DNA of 64,000 bases from Pirellula sp. SH-Sr6A (GCF_001610875.1 NZ_CP011272.1:5561988-5625987), one strand, 5' to 3'; numbered from the stretch's first letter, positions 16,067-24,466 are shown. The notes: generated by a model from the sequence alone, not told the origin. Made by a program: numbers and translations.

Positions 16067-17275
16067 TCAGGTGGGTGCCGCCTCGGGACGCGACAATGCC
16101 GCAATCAGGGCAGGTAGCGACTGATGCCCTGCGATCTTGCGGAAGCCCTTCTCCGCTTCGAGTAGCGCATACGAAAGCCAGCGTGAGGCTTGATCCGTCT
16201 CGGCTCGAAAACGGGTTACTCGATCGATCTTGCGACGTGTGTTTAAGAAAGAGTTCTCGATCGCGTTGGTGCTCAGCAGCGAACGGTGAAGCGTGTTGGG
16301 GACATTAAGACGTTGCAACGCCAAAAGGTCCTCACCGGCCTCCTGTAGACTCTTGTAAGCCTCCGCATTGATCGGCTTCAAGAATGATTTCAACTCTTTG
16401 AACACTTCCTCAGCAGCCCCGATCCCCTGCACACTGCGAATGCGCGTAAACAACCGCGATAGTTCGCCCCAATGACGCTTGGATAATTTGCCTTTGATGT
16501 TTCGCTCCTTATGCACCAAGCAACGTTGCACGACGCAGTCGGTAAAGGATTCTTTTACCGCCCCACGCAACGCATCACTGCCATCGAGTACGACGTAAAG
16601 ACGATGTGAGCAAGCGAAACCACGCCGGACGATTCGACTCATCAGGTCACGAGAAACTTCGATGTTTTCGCTGGTTCCCAATACGAAATCCAGGACATGC
16701 TTGTTACCTTCGTTGTCGATCCCCAGAGCCACGACTGCTGTCTGGTCCTTGCTTAATCGGATTCCGTCAAGCATCAATGCACACCACGCGATCGAGCCAA
16801 GATCTTTACCGCGTAGTCGCTCAACGAACCGGCTGCCAGCCTCCTGCCAAAGCCGTGAAACACTGGAGCGTTTGACGCCCGGAGAGTTTGGCTTGATCTC
16901 CTCAATGGCTCGTGAGCTGACGCCCGAGACGATCGCTTGGACGATCTGAGCTTGCAACTGCTGCGGATCTTTGGCCGCCCGGTAGCTGGCCAGTTCGACT
17001 TCGCAGCTGGTCCCGTCTGAGGACTTCTGACGCACACGTGGCCGAACGACCTCCTCCCGATCGCCCTCCAAAAGCACTCGCCCCGAGGCGGATCCCGCGC
17101 GATAAAGATCGCTCGATGACGGATCGTGCTTGGGCCCACAAAGCTCAGTGACTTCGGCAGCCATGACTTCACAAATCATCTGGCGGATGTGGCCCCGTAA
17201 GAACGCTCGAAAGATTTCCCCGGTTTCTGACGCAGAAACTTGCCCAAGAGATTGCAAAAGACTAACTTCATTCAT
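16067..17275 (-). CDS. IS256-family (Mutator-type) transposase
   Basis: A 402-residue DDE transposase from ATG 17275. Catalytic residues are visible as Asp in LMLDGI, Asp in VVLDGSDALRG and Glu in LSTNAIENSF; the C-x-H zinc pair is in VVQRCLVHKERN. Length is normal. An upstream frame extension to 17368 would run through a structured leader and is not favoured. The element appears to have inserted next to, or into the end of, the gene at 17362. Terminal inverted repeats were not resolved by eye. Confidence 0.9.
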   Translation of the reverse strand: MNEVSLLQSLGQVSASETGEIFRAFLRGHIRQMICEVMAAEVTELCGPKHDPSSSDLYRAGSASGRVLLEGDREEVVRPRVRQKSSDGTSCEVELASYRAAKDPQQLQAQIVQAIVSGVSSRAIEEIKPNSPGVKRSSVSRLWQEAGSRFVERLRGKDLGSIAWCALMLDGIRLSKDQTAVVALGIDNEGNKHVLDFVLGTSENIEVSRDLMSRIVRRGFACSHRLYVVLDGSDALRGAVKESFTDCVVQRCLVHKERNIKGKLSKRHWGELSRLFTRIRSVQGIGAAEEVFKELKSFLKPINAEAYKSLQEAGEDLLALQRLNVPNTLHRSLLSTNAIENSFLNTRRKIDRVTRFRAETDQASRWLSYALLEAEKGFRKIAGHQSLPALIAALSRPEAAPT

Positions 17276-17352
17276 GATGGTCTCCCCGTCGGTTGCACCC
17301 GACGAAAATTGAAAAGTTGCGAAGGGCAGATTCTGCCCTCCGGGAGACCATC
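17276..17352 (-). promoter_or_regulatory. three-way-junction structure in the transposase leader
   Basis: GATGGTCTCCC (17276-17286) pairs with GGGAGACCATC (17342-17352). Inside lie two more hairpins, CGTCGGTTGCACCCGACG (17287-17304) and AGGGCAGATTCTGCCCT (17323-17339). The structure ends against the transposase start codon. Confidence 0.75.
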
Positions 17353-17361
17353 TTTCAACTT

Positions 17362-17865
17362 TCAACAATTAGTGGGACGCTTCCCGTTTCGAACCCTGAT
17401 ACGGCCACTTGGTGCAATCAAACCGGCTGCGAACATTGCACCCAGGCAAAGTCGGCCGATCTCTTCGGTTTGGCAGACGATTCGTATCATTTCACGATTG
17501 TCAGTGCCTAACATCCATTGGCATGTAGCAACATATTGATCCCAGTCTGGAAGTCTTTCGAGTTCCCAAAGGTAGCCACCAGAAGCTGTCATTGTATAGG
17601 TTTTTCCATCAACATAATCACGGGTTTCAATCCGCCATATCTTCCCAACTCTGCAATTTAGAAACCCTCGGGCAACCAGTGAGGCGAGCGTCAATTCTAA
17701 ATCCGCATCGGTCAGACTGTGCGAATAAGGGCAATTCATGTGAAACGAATAGTCCTCCATTCGAAGATGATGAAAGGAAAGACTCTTGTCGAAAAGGAAG
17801 TCGAACAGCAGCAACTCGTCATCCGACAAGTTTGTTGCGTTGGTTCGTCTCGGGGGAGTTTGCAT
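17362..17865 (-). CDS. hypothetical protein, possibly 3'-truncated by the IS
   Basis: A 167-residue soluble protein from ATG 17865 (an upstream TTG at 17898 is less likely). The core reads as a compact alpha/beta fold with a winged-helix flavour (DADLELTLASLVARGFLNCR, then a basic GKIWRI strand). The C-terminus GRIRVRNGKRPTNC stops right at the edge of the IS256 unit, so the original end may have been lost. No family recognised. Confidence 0.45.
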   Translation of the reverse strand: MQTPPRRTNATNLSDDELLLFDFLFDKSLSFHHLRMEDYSFHMNCPYSHSLTDADLELTLASLVARGFLNCRVGKIWRIETRDYVDGKTYTMTASGGYLWELERLPDWDQYVATCQWMLGTDNREMIRIVCQTEEIGRLCLGAMFAAGLIAPSGRIRVRNGKRPTNC

Positions 17866-18030
17866 TTTGTTCGGGTTCTGTTCCCGACTATGTTTCAATT
17901 CAGCCGGCGCAAGCAGGAGGCTCAGCGCAAGTCAAAACCGCCGATAAAGCCTTCGCCTGCATCGCTCAGGGACTCCCGGCACGGGCATTGTTCAATGGAG
18001 TTCAAATCGCTCATGCGAGATGGGGCGATT

Positions 18031-18131
18031 GACGAAGTCAGTATACCAAATAGCGGTTGCGAAAGTAAAAGCACGCAGTGGCGTTGGGAGTTTGCTCTGC
18101 AACGGGTATCCGGGTGCATCCTATTGTTTGC
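18031..18131 (-). repeat. cassette-type imperfect palindrome 8 (attC-like)
   Basis: Read on the minus strand it begins CAAACAATAGGATGCACCCG and ends with a 3' arm whose reverse complement contains AGTCAGTATACC and GCGGTTGC, pairing imperfectly with AATAGGATGCACC and CCCGTTGC. The translated 5' arm gives NNRMHPD, a string I recall as a frequent spurious peptide in planctomycete genomes, which suggests a widespread element. Confidence 0.5.
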
Positions 18132-18264
18132 ACTCTTATTGTGTTGCAAGTTGACTCTGGATTGTGGCGAGAAGTTCGGCTTCGATAACAGGATCCGCGC
18201 CGATCATCAGCACCAAATAGTCGTGAAATTCATGAGCGTCAAAATTTGAATTCATCAGTGCAAA

Positions 18265-18597
18265 CTACAAAACATCTTCGATTGTTTCATTGTCGTGCCA
18301 AGTCGTCATCACAAGACGATCACGGGGCGGATCGAAATTCGGATCAGTAAGTATGAAAGCCATGTCAACGGAATCGTCCCATGAGCTGGCGTTGGTTCCC
18401 CAAGCTAGCATGTAGCGACAGTCCATTACCACGAGCTGTGCACTTAAGTTGGATTGTTGCTCAGGGGTTACCGATGAATCTCACGAAACGACAATTGCAA
18501 CAAAAGGTGAGCCCAAAGCTGGAATCTGTGTTTCGTAGGGTGGCTCCAACCGTAGGAACCAGAATCGCCGATCTCGTTGTTGTGCGATCAGTCTCAT
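18265..18597 (-). pseudogene. DUF7684-like gene interrupted by an in-frame TGA
   Basis: From ATG 18597 the frame reads 38 codons to FVAIVVS, meets TGA (18481-18483) and continues in the same frame for 71 codons to TAG at 18265. The second part contains CRYMLAWGTNASSWDDSVD and LVMTTWHDNETIEDVL, which I recognise as the pattern of the small DUF7684 family (A-W-G-x-x-C/A-S-x-W-D-D-S-V-D and M-T-T-W-H). A point mutation such as CGA to TGA would explain it. Both flanks carry palindromic elements, so the gene is otherwise a complete cassette-like unit. Confidence 0.65.
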
Positions 18598-18606
18598 TTT
18601 AAGTTA

Positions 18607-18693
18607 CGAACGGTTGAGATGACAGAGGGCGACGAGTTGAGTCAATACAGTTCAAAACGGCTGTTCAAGGACTAAGTCTGTATCGCTTGGTTC
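18607..18693 (-). repeat. cassette-type imperfect palindrome 9 (attC-like)
   Basis: On the minus strand it starts GAACCAAGCGATACAGAC inside the 3' end of the 18652 gene and ends TCTCAACCGTTCG, whose reverse complement CGAACGGTTGAGATGACAGA pairs with it. The 3' end TCAACCGTTCG is identical to that of element 4. The centre has GTTTTGA. The next gene starts 10 bp on. Confidence 0.7.
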
Positions 18694-19167
18694 TGCGACC
18701 CTCACTGGGGTCCCCGGCAGCTCAGTGTAGGGTATCGTCGGATTTCGAACTACTAACTGGGCAAGTCGAGCTTCCCATTTGCTGGATTTCGAGCCGTGCC
18801 ATCCGCCGGAATGACCTGTCGAATCCCATAGATCGTCTTCGGTTGGATCGTAAAGCAAAAGAAATCCGATACCGTTGTCGTCAAACACGCAAATGATACC
18901 GGAGCTAGCGTCCTTGATTGCGGAAAACGACAACGGCTTGGAAGGACGAGCGATGGTTTGTTCGGCCACGGCATACATCCCAATTGCTGGTGGGTTGTGG
19001 TAAGTGATACCAAGAACAATCTCATTCGCTGACCGCGATTTTTGCCGAATTGTAAGTCGGTGCCGTGCGGAAAGTTGATGTTCAAATAAGATTGACGACC
19101 GGTTTACGACGAACCCCGCGATGATCATCGCAACTGCACAGACGAGTATTGCAATTACGACACGCAT
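18652..19167 (-). CDS. single-span membrane-anchored protein, unknown function
   Basis: A 171-residue protein from ATG 19167, chosen because AAGGAG stands 6 bp upstream; an ATG at 19185 lacks such a site. The N-terminus MRVVIAILVCAVAMIIAGFV is a membrane anchor; the rest is a soluble, probably periplasmic domain. The last 14 residues (SDTDLVLEQPF region) are encoded inside palindrome 9. No family recognised. Confidence 0.6.
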   Translation of the reverse strand: MRVVIAILVCAVAMIIAGFVVNRSSILFEHQLSARHRLTIRQKSRSANEIVLGITYHNPPAIGMYAVAEQTIARPSKPLSFSAIKDASSGIICVFDDNGIGFLLLYDPTEDDLWDSTGHSGGWHGSKSSKWEARLAQLVVRNPTIPYTELPGTPVRVAEPSDTDLVLEQPF

Positions 19168-19187
19168 GAGTGTCTCCTTGGTCATTT

Positions 19188-19280
19188 GGCGGTACGGCGA
19201 CGATCGCACCGTCGCTAACAAAAAAACTATTGTTCAAATTTGCGGCCGATCGGCTACTTGGGTGCATCGCGTGGGTTGTC
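19188..19280 (-). repeat. cassette-type imperfect palindrome 10 (attC-like)
   Basis: The 5' arm (minus strand) has AACCCACGCGATGCACCC; the 3' arm GACGGTGCGATCGTCGCCGT pairs through CGATnGCACC. The centre has AGTTTTTTTG. The preceding gene's last codons (NPRDAPK) are inside, and the next gene starts 21 bp on. Confidence 0.55.
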
Positions 19281-19772
19281 TTCGGTCTTTGAGTCCTTGG
19301 CATTGGTCGGTCTTGCCACGGCTAGCGCTATAATGCACGATCGGCGAAAACCAACATAGCCGAATACGATGGTCAGCAAGCAGTATAACGCGATCGCGAT
19401 CGGGCTCGCTCCATGTTCGAGTAGTTTTGGGGTATCGAGGTAGCGGTCACCAGAAAGCCAAGCAGTCGCAATGTAGGTTCCGTTTGCGAGAATACAAAAG
19501 TTGGCAATGAACCACATCCATTCACGCTGAACAATCATCGCCAGGGCGGCGGGAGCTAAGACACCAATAATCAATCCAGCCCACAGTGTCACCAACGGAT
19601 ACGGATCGGGTTCAAAGATGCTATAAGGAAGATGCCACGGCCACAGATCTGCCGATATCAGCGATCCACCACAGCATACTCCACCGATGATGTGCCCCAT
19701 CTCGTGGATCGTTGTCATAGCCACCCAGCTGATCGCCAGCAGGAGCACAAATCGAGGGAAGCGAGGATTCAA
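19254..19772 (-). CDS. HExxH membrane metalloprotease-like protein
   Basis: A 172-residue integral membrane protein with about five spans. TTIHEMGHIIGGVCCGGSL (residues 20-38) has the HExxH zinc-binding motif inside a hydrophobic segment followed by a Gly-rich turn, as in M50-type intramembrane proteases and their planctomycete relatives; LVTLWAGLIIGVLAP (about 60-74) is a second conserved segment. The NPDG ligand motif of site-2 proteases is not seen, so activity is uncertain. The start is TTG with AAGGTG upstream. A decayed paralog lies at 2569-2720. Confidence 0.6.
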   Translation of the reverse strand: MNPRFPRFVLLLAISWVAMTTIHEMGHIIGGVCCGGSLISADLWPWHLPYSIFEPDPYPLVTLWAGLIIGVLAPAALAMIVQREWMWFIANFCILANGTYIATAWLSGDRYLDTPKLLEHGASPIAIALYCLLTIVFGYVGFRRSCIIALAVARPTNAKDSKTEDNPRDAPK

Positions 19773-19869
19773 GAAATGGCACCTTGAGTTTTTCGAGCCG
19801 TTTTGGAGTTCGGAGCCATAGTTGAGGCCTTGTTCATGTAACGGCTCTAACCTTCGACTAGTTCGTTTG

Positions 19870-20304
19870 TCACGAATCTCTGAATGGATACAAGCCTAAG
19901 TTTCCGTCAAGGTCATACGATGCAACGTGCATCCTCCCGCATATTGCAGTGACTGTCCCAGGTTTCGCGCCGCTGTTCTCTACAAGCCATTCACGAATTG
20001 AACTTGCGCATCGTTCTTCGATATCTGGGTGAGCATAGAACGCCTTGGCAGTTTCTGAGTGGCGAATGAAGAGGAGATCACTGGCGGCTCGGCATGATTG
20101 ATCGACCGCCCATTTCTCTTCTTCTGTGAGCGTTCCCGACTGCATTAGACGGTCGACAATAGGAATGAGTCGGTCAAGATCCTCGATGTTGAAGTCATCT
20201 TCAAACATTTTGTGGGCCTTCAATGTCTGGGGGCTGCTTTCGCCTCTGCCGATCTCACCAAGTGCACCACAAAGCTCGGATGCCTTAAAAAATGGCCCCT
20301 TCAA
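19870..20304 (-). CDS. hypothetical soluble protein
   Basis: A 144-residue mostly helical acidic protein (DFNIEDLDRLIPIVDRLM, then EEKWAVDQSCRAASDLLF). It starts with TTG at 20304; ATG 20208 is the alternative, but the 32 residues before it have coding-like composition. It is the last gene before the tRNA-derived sequence at 20405. No family recognised. Confidence 0.45.
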   Translation of the reverse strand: MKGPFFKASELCGALGEIGRGESSPQTLKAHKMFEDDFNIEDLDRLIPIVDRLMQSGTLTEEEKWAVDQSCRAASDLLFIRHSETAKAFYAHPDIEERCASSIREWLVENSGAKPGTVTAICGRMHVASYDLDGNLGLYPFRDS

Positions 20305-20374
20305 CTCGATGCAGGAAAATATTCCGAACCAGCATGGACGCTACAGAATACCCATGCAATTGCCCAGAAACGCG

Positions 20375-20401
20375 AAAAACCCTGGGAAAACCAGGGTTTT
20401 T
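20375..20401. terminator. intrinsic terminator (bidirectional)
   Basis: AAAAACCCTGG, loop GAAAA, CCAGGGTTTTT: an 11-bp perfect stem with A and T tracts. It lies 4 bp before the tRNA-Ser fragment at 20405. Confidence 0.75.
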
Positions 20402-20404
20402 GAG

Positions 20405-20425
20405 CGGAGAGGACAGGAACCGAAC
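20405..20425. other. putative attL: truncated copy of the tRNA-Ser 3' end
   Basis: CGGAGAGGACAGGA followed by a two-base difference and CGAAC matches 38705-38725, the 3' end of the tRNA-Ser gene, at 19 of 21 positions in the same orientation. Confidence 0.65.
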
Positions 20426-20553
20426 AACCAATGAAATCCCTGGGAAAATCGAGGTTTCAAAACGTGGCGGCGCAGAATCCGACGCGCGCCGAAAAACGGG
20501 CAGCGCACAGGCAGCGCACGAGCAAAACCAACGCTCCAATCAATGCGCCGATT

Positions 20554-20628
20554 TATAGGGTCACGACTCTTAGCCCGTTCGGAGTTTATAGGGTCACATC
20601 CAAAACCCCTGAAAAAATATAGGGTCAC
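20554..20628 (+). repeat. three direct copies of TATAGGGTCAC
   Basis: Exact copies at 20554-20564, 20587-20597 and 20618-20628, spaced 33 and 31 bp apart. Iterated 11-mers of this kind are often binding sites or ends of small mobile elements; the function here is unknown. Confidence 0.75.
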
Positions 20629-20799
20629 AATCTAGCTCGAGACGCGACGGGATCGTTCTTCTTCAAGTGCCTCCCGATTCGCCTCCAATCCTTGCACTGC
20701 TCATGAAGGTCTCGGTTTCGATTGACTCGACCCTTGCCGCTGAGGTACGCGGTAAAAAGCCTTACACTGTCTAGCATCGCGATTCTCGCGATCGAATTC

Positions 20800-21849
20800 C
20801 TAATCAACCCACTTCCCGTTCGCAACCCATCCCCACTTCCCGTTTATGTAGATGTCTGCATGGTCTTTATACAAGCGCATGAGATGCTGACGGTCTAAAA
20901 GCAAAATCTCAATGTACTGATCTGTCTCAGCAACCTTCCGTACCTTTCTCTCCAGTTTTCCCGAGTACCGAACTTCTACCCAATTATCGCCGTTCTGCTG
21001 GCTGATCTTCGTTGAGTATGTTTGGTTATCCCACACTCGCCTTTGCTGCGGCGAAGATGTTTGTCCCGCTTTAGCGGGGCCTGCAGTAGATTTGTCCAGT
21101 AGTTGGGACACTTCTTTTGCTTTGTCGTCTCTTTTCGCAATCAGAAGCGTACGAACGAGAGCCTTGTTTACCTGCTCTAGCTTTTCGTTCGCCTTGGCTA
21201 GCTGAGCTTCGTAAGCCGCAGGGGAGATTCCTCGCGGGATTACTCCTTTCTCCAGAAAGAGCTGGCGTGATGTCTTGATTTCTTCCACGACACTCGGTGC
21301 CGCGTTCTCTCGTGCTTGATCTTCCTTCTTTGCAAGCTGAACCAAAATGAGTGACTTCGCGCTCTCTACCTCCTCTTCATGTTGCATCCTTGCTGTATTC
21401 CAGCGAGCAAGAATGTCGGACATGAGTACATCCGACAATTCTTGAAACTCCATATCGATTCGTTGCGCAAGGTCATCTTCTTTGGCTTCGAGTAGCCGAA
21501 GTATTAGGCTCTTCTTGGTCTTAGTCAGATCTTCGGATGCTGTTTTTCTTAGTGAATCGTAGGAGGCACGGCTGACCTTGGTTGGTAAAGTGCCACTTTC
21601 CGCAAAACTACTGCGTTCGTCTTTGAGCTTCCGAAGTTCCTGTAAATCGCCTGCCTCACGGATCGATTTCTCGAGTTGGTCAAGCTGATTTGTCACCTCC
21701 TTGATTGATTGCTCGACTCGGGCAAAGTAAACCTTTTTGGCTGTTTCCCATTCATCAATCAGTCGACTGTTCCCTTCTTGGGTCAATCCCACTGAACCCG
21801 ACAAGAAAACAAAGAGAAACGCCACGCAAAAAGACTTGGAGTTGAGCAT
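20800..21849 (-). CDS. secreted coiled-coil protein, unknown function
   Basis: A 349-residue protein with a clear signal peptide (MLNSKSFCVAFLFVFLSGS then VGLTQE). Residues 30-245 are charged, heptad-rich helices in two similar halves (a helix pair, then IPRGISPAAYEAQL recalling LPTKVSRASYDSLR), so an internal duplication is likely. The C-terminal 80 residues (YSTKISQQNGDNWVEV to WGWVANGKWVD) form a small beta domain. It is probably periplasmic or surface. No known family. It lies downstream of the regulator operon on the same strand with a 400-bp gap. Confidence 0.7.
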   Translation of the reverse strand: MLNSKSFCVAFLFVFLSGSVGLTQEGNSRLIDEWETAKKVYFARVEQSIKEVTNQLDQLEKSIREAGDLQELRKLKDERSSFAESGTLPTKVSRASYDSLRKTASEDLTKTKKSLILRLLEAKEDDLAQRIDMEFQELSDVLMSDILARWNTARMQHEEEVESAKSLILVQLAKKEDQARENAAPSVVEEIKTSRQLFLEKGVIPRGISPAAYEAQLAKANEKLEQVNKALVRTLLIAKRDDKAKEVSQLLDKSTAGPAKAGQTSSPQQRRVWDNQTYSTKISQQNGDNWVEVRYSGKLERKVRKVAETDQYIEILLLDRQHLMRLYKDHADIYINGKWGWVANGKWVD

Positions 21850-22249
21850 GATTCAAATTCGTTAATTCAAAGTTAGCACGGAATTAGTTTGTACCGCGGC
21901 ACCGGCAATGGTGTTTGTTACTTGAAGAGTAACGCGGGGTGAATGCGTCCTATAGGGTAACCTCGCCGTGCCGTACGGCGAAGGGTAATAGTTTAAGTCC
22001 AAAGCCGGAATAGACGAAGAAGCCCATTGTAAAACCTTCTCCGCATTCCAACATTGGACCTCATAACACTCGGGTTGCACCTCTGCAGAGCCCCGTCCTC
22101 CGAGAACACTCGTTCGTTGTAGCCAATCGCACCATGCGGTGCAACTAGATGCTTTGCTGACGCTCAGTGTTGACGTCCTTTGAGGGGTCTCAAGCCATGG
22201 AGGCGACATGCTGGATTGCAAGGATTCTTCATCGAGCACCCAAAACATT

Positions 22250-23305
22250 CTAATCGTCAACCAACTGATATGTCCCTGTTTTGTTCGGGCCAATAAACTC
22301 GATCCGGCCGGCGAGGCGGAGGGCATCGAGCTCTCGCTTGACGGTCTTGAGGCTGCAGCCAAGTTCTGATGCAATGCTGTTCGAACGGAGCTTTGCACCA
22401 TCGCGAAGCAGTTCCAAGATGCGATTGCGACGATTCAAAGGGGAGTCTTCATGATTATCCTCCTCTTGCTCTTCGTTACGTTTGTCTCGGACCGTGATCC
22501 ATTCGTGGAATCGATACCCTGGGCCGCCGCTGCGGATGATGTCTTGCTTCTCGCAAATGAGCCCAAGCTGCGATTGGAGAATGTCTGCTGCCGATTCGCG
22601 GAAAGCACGGATCGAACAGGTGATGGAGTTTTGGCCTGTCGTGCTTCCGATCGCGCTCGCAAGCTCAGGTCCGCTCTTCGCAACCCAGGTTCCTGCTCGT
22701 GTTCGCTCGTTGATCGCTTCGAGGATCTGAGTGATCTGTTTCGATCGGGTGTAATGAAATACGGTTTGACCGCAAAGCGTGACGCGATCCAATTCAAAGA
22801 CCAACTCGCCCCCGGTAAATCGCGTGGTTTCTATTGCCGATTGCTCGCGCACCGCGCCGGCCCGTTTGGGTTTCGATCGTTCTGCTGGTTTCGTGCGATC
22901 GCTCGCGGATTCCAGCACGCCCTCGATCACTGCCGAAAGTGGCCGCGTCGCATCCGAGAACGGTTTGGTAATGCACTCTCGGACACCATTACGTTGCAGC
23001 TCGCCCGAGAGATTAGCATAGTCGACAACGTGGGAGGTCATCATGATCACCGGCGGTGGACTCGGTGCTTTCATTCGCTTGATGTCTTTGAGACAGTTGA
23101 TACCGTACTGTTTGTCGGCACCACCTCGATTCGCCTTCGCAGGGATCTGAAGATCGAGCAGGACGTACTCGAAGTCCGTACTCTGCAAGAGTTGCTTGGC
23201 ATCCTGCTGATTGGTGGCCACCTCAAATTCGTGGCCCAACGAAAACAAGACATCCTCAACCATCTCGACGATGGTGGGATCGTCCTCTACTACTAATGCT
23301 TTCAT
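22250..23305 (-). CDS. response regulator with receiver, PhoB-like winged helix and second C-terminal HTH
   Basis: A 351-residue regulator from ATG 23305 (AGGTGA upstream; a GTG at 23314 is possible). Receiver domain 1-125: acidic pair in VVEDD, phospho-acceptor D51 in VLLDLQ, K114 in CITKPF. A loop insertion near 57-66 enlarges the receiver. Residues about 155-265 look like a divergent OmpR/PhoB winged helix ending in RSGGPGYRF. Residues about 290-345 (NRRNRILELLRDGAKL, then SELGCSLKTVKRELDALRLAG) are a second, DeoR/HTH_11-like winged helix. It is the third gene of the ATPase-kinase-regulator operon. Two output modules are unusual. Confidence 0.85.
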   Translation of the reverse strand: MKALVVEDDPTIVEMVEDVLFSLGHEFEVATNQQDAKQLLQSTDFEYVLLDLQIPAKANRGGADKQYGINCLKDIKRMKAPSPPPVIMMTSHVVDYANLSGELQRNGVRECITKPFSDATRPLSAVIEGVLESASDRTKPAERSKPKRAGAVREQSAIETTRFTGGELVFELDRVTLCGQTVFHYTRSKQITQILEAINERTRAGTWVAKSGPELASAIGSTTGQNSITCSIRAFRESAADILQSQLGLICEKQDIIRSGGPGYRFHEWITVRDKRNEEQEEDNHEDSPLNRRNRILELLRDGAKLRSNSIASELGCSLKTVKRELDALRLAGRIEFIGPNKTGTYQLVDD

Positions 23306-23314
23306 CCGGATCAC

Positions 23315-24466
23315 CTACTGACATTCTCGTGGTAAGAGGATCGTTACCGTGGTCCCCTCGTTTTCGCGACTCTCCAGTCGTAGACTTCCTCCATGTGCTG
23401 CTACGTTGCGTGCCGCGATGGGCAGCCCGTAGCCTGTGCTTTGTCGTTTGGATTTGTTGCGCCGGCCAGGCGTCAACAATAGGGGAGTTCGAAGCTCCTC
23501 GTCACAGATACCTTGGCCTGTATCTTCGATCGTAAGGGTGACCCATTTCTGGCACGTCGAAGCCGCAATGCGGATCGCCCCCGGTCGCATCGCTCCATTG
23601 GCTTGGAACGCCTCGTAGGCGTTCTTGAGAACGTTGGCCAAGGCAATCACGATTTGATGCCGCGCCAGGGGCACGACGATCGATTCTGGCACGTCATGTT
23701 GGACCGATACGATATCCGGCTCAAACTTGGATTTGCGTACGTTATCACGCGTCAGTTCTAGCGCCTCGGCGACCAAGACCGCCAATCGCTCCGGCAATCG
23801 CTCCGTAGGGACCGGTCGGGTGAAAGTGACCATGTCTTCCACGGAGGATTCCAGCAGCTGCAGGTCGTTTCGAACCCGGTTTCCATACCGCTTGGCTTGG
23901 TTCCCCGCATCGACGCTCACCTCATCGATGAGCGAAAAGCAATTCACCTTGAGATGGGTAATGATGCTCCGCAGATCGTGGACGATCGAAGCGACCAGCA
24001 TTTCGCTGTAACGCTCCGCTAAGCGAAGCGCTTTCGTCGCTGCGGTTTTACCAAACTCATCCTCGATGGCTTGCAGCTGCGCAGAAACTTGGTCGGCCGA
24101 CTTGCGAGCCTTACCAGTGGCTCGAATCTCGCGCTTTCGCCGTTCGATCGCATGTTCGACCGTCCGTCGCACGTGAGTGTTCGAATCACCTAAGAGCAGT
24201 TCGGTCAATCGCTTCCTTTCTGCCTCGGGTAAAACGGGAAGCAGATCCGCAATCGCAGCCCGAACCTCCCATTTCGGATCTCTTGCCAATCGCTCCAAGA
24301 GCAGGAACGCCGTTTCGGACGCTGTGCCAACAACGAAGCCCTCAGACAATCCCTGTGCGAGGTCCCGTCGTTCCCACCAGGGAATCGCATTGGCTCCTCC
24401 TTGAAGCTGCTGATACGCTTCGCGCAAGCTTGCCTCAGAGCTTTCGACGATCGTCTCAGTACGCAT
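23315..24466 (-). CDS. cytosolic histidine kinase with N-terminal HEAT-like repeats
   Basis: A 383-residue soluble kinase without membrane spans. Residues 45-115 form HEAT-like helical pairs (DPKWEVRAAIADLLPVL, then DSNTHVRRTVEHAIERR). The H box is IVHDLRS with H163. The ATPase domain has an N box (LANVLKNAYEAF), DTGQGI and GYGLPIAARNVAAHGG. The start overlaps the upstream ATPase gene by 11 bp and the stop lies 9 bp before the regulator start, so the three products are made together. The kinase probably receives its signal through the repeats, perhaps from the ATPase. Confidence 0.88.
   Translation of the reverse strand: MRTETIVESSEASLREAYQQLQGGANAIPWWERRDLAQGLSEGFVVGTASETAFLLLERLARDPKWEVRAAIADLLPVLPEAERKRLTELLLGDSNTHVRRTVEHAIERRKREIRATGKARKSADQVSAQLQAIEDEFGKTAATKALRLAERYSEMLVASIVHDLRSIITHLKVNCFSLIDEVSVDAGNQAKRYGNRVRNDLQLLESSVEDMVTFTRPVPTERLPERLAVLVAEALELTRDNVRKSKFEPDIVSVQHDVPESIVVPLARHQIVIALANVLKNAYEAFQANGAMRPGAIRIAASTCQKWVTLTIEDTGQGICDEELRTPLLLTPGRRNKSKRQSTGYGLPIAARNVAAHGGSLRLESRENEGTTVTILLPRECQ

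Noticed and set aside
22451-23296. 281-codon plus-strand frame through the response regulator gene
   Set aside because: Complement of a strongly supported receiver/winged-helix gene.
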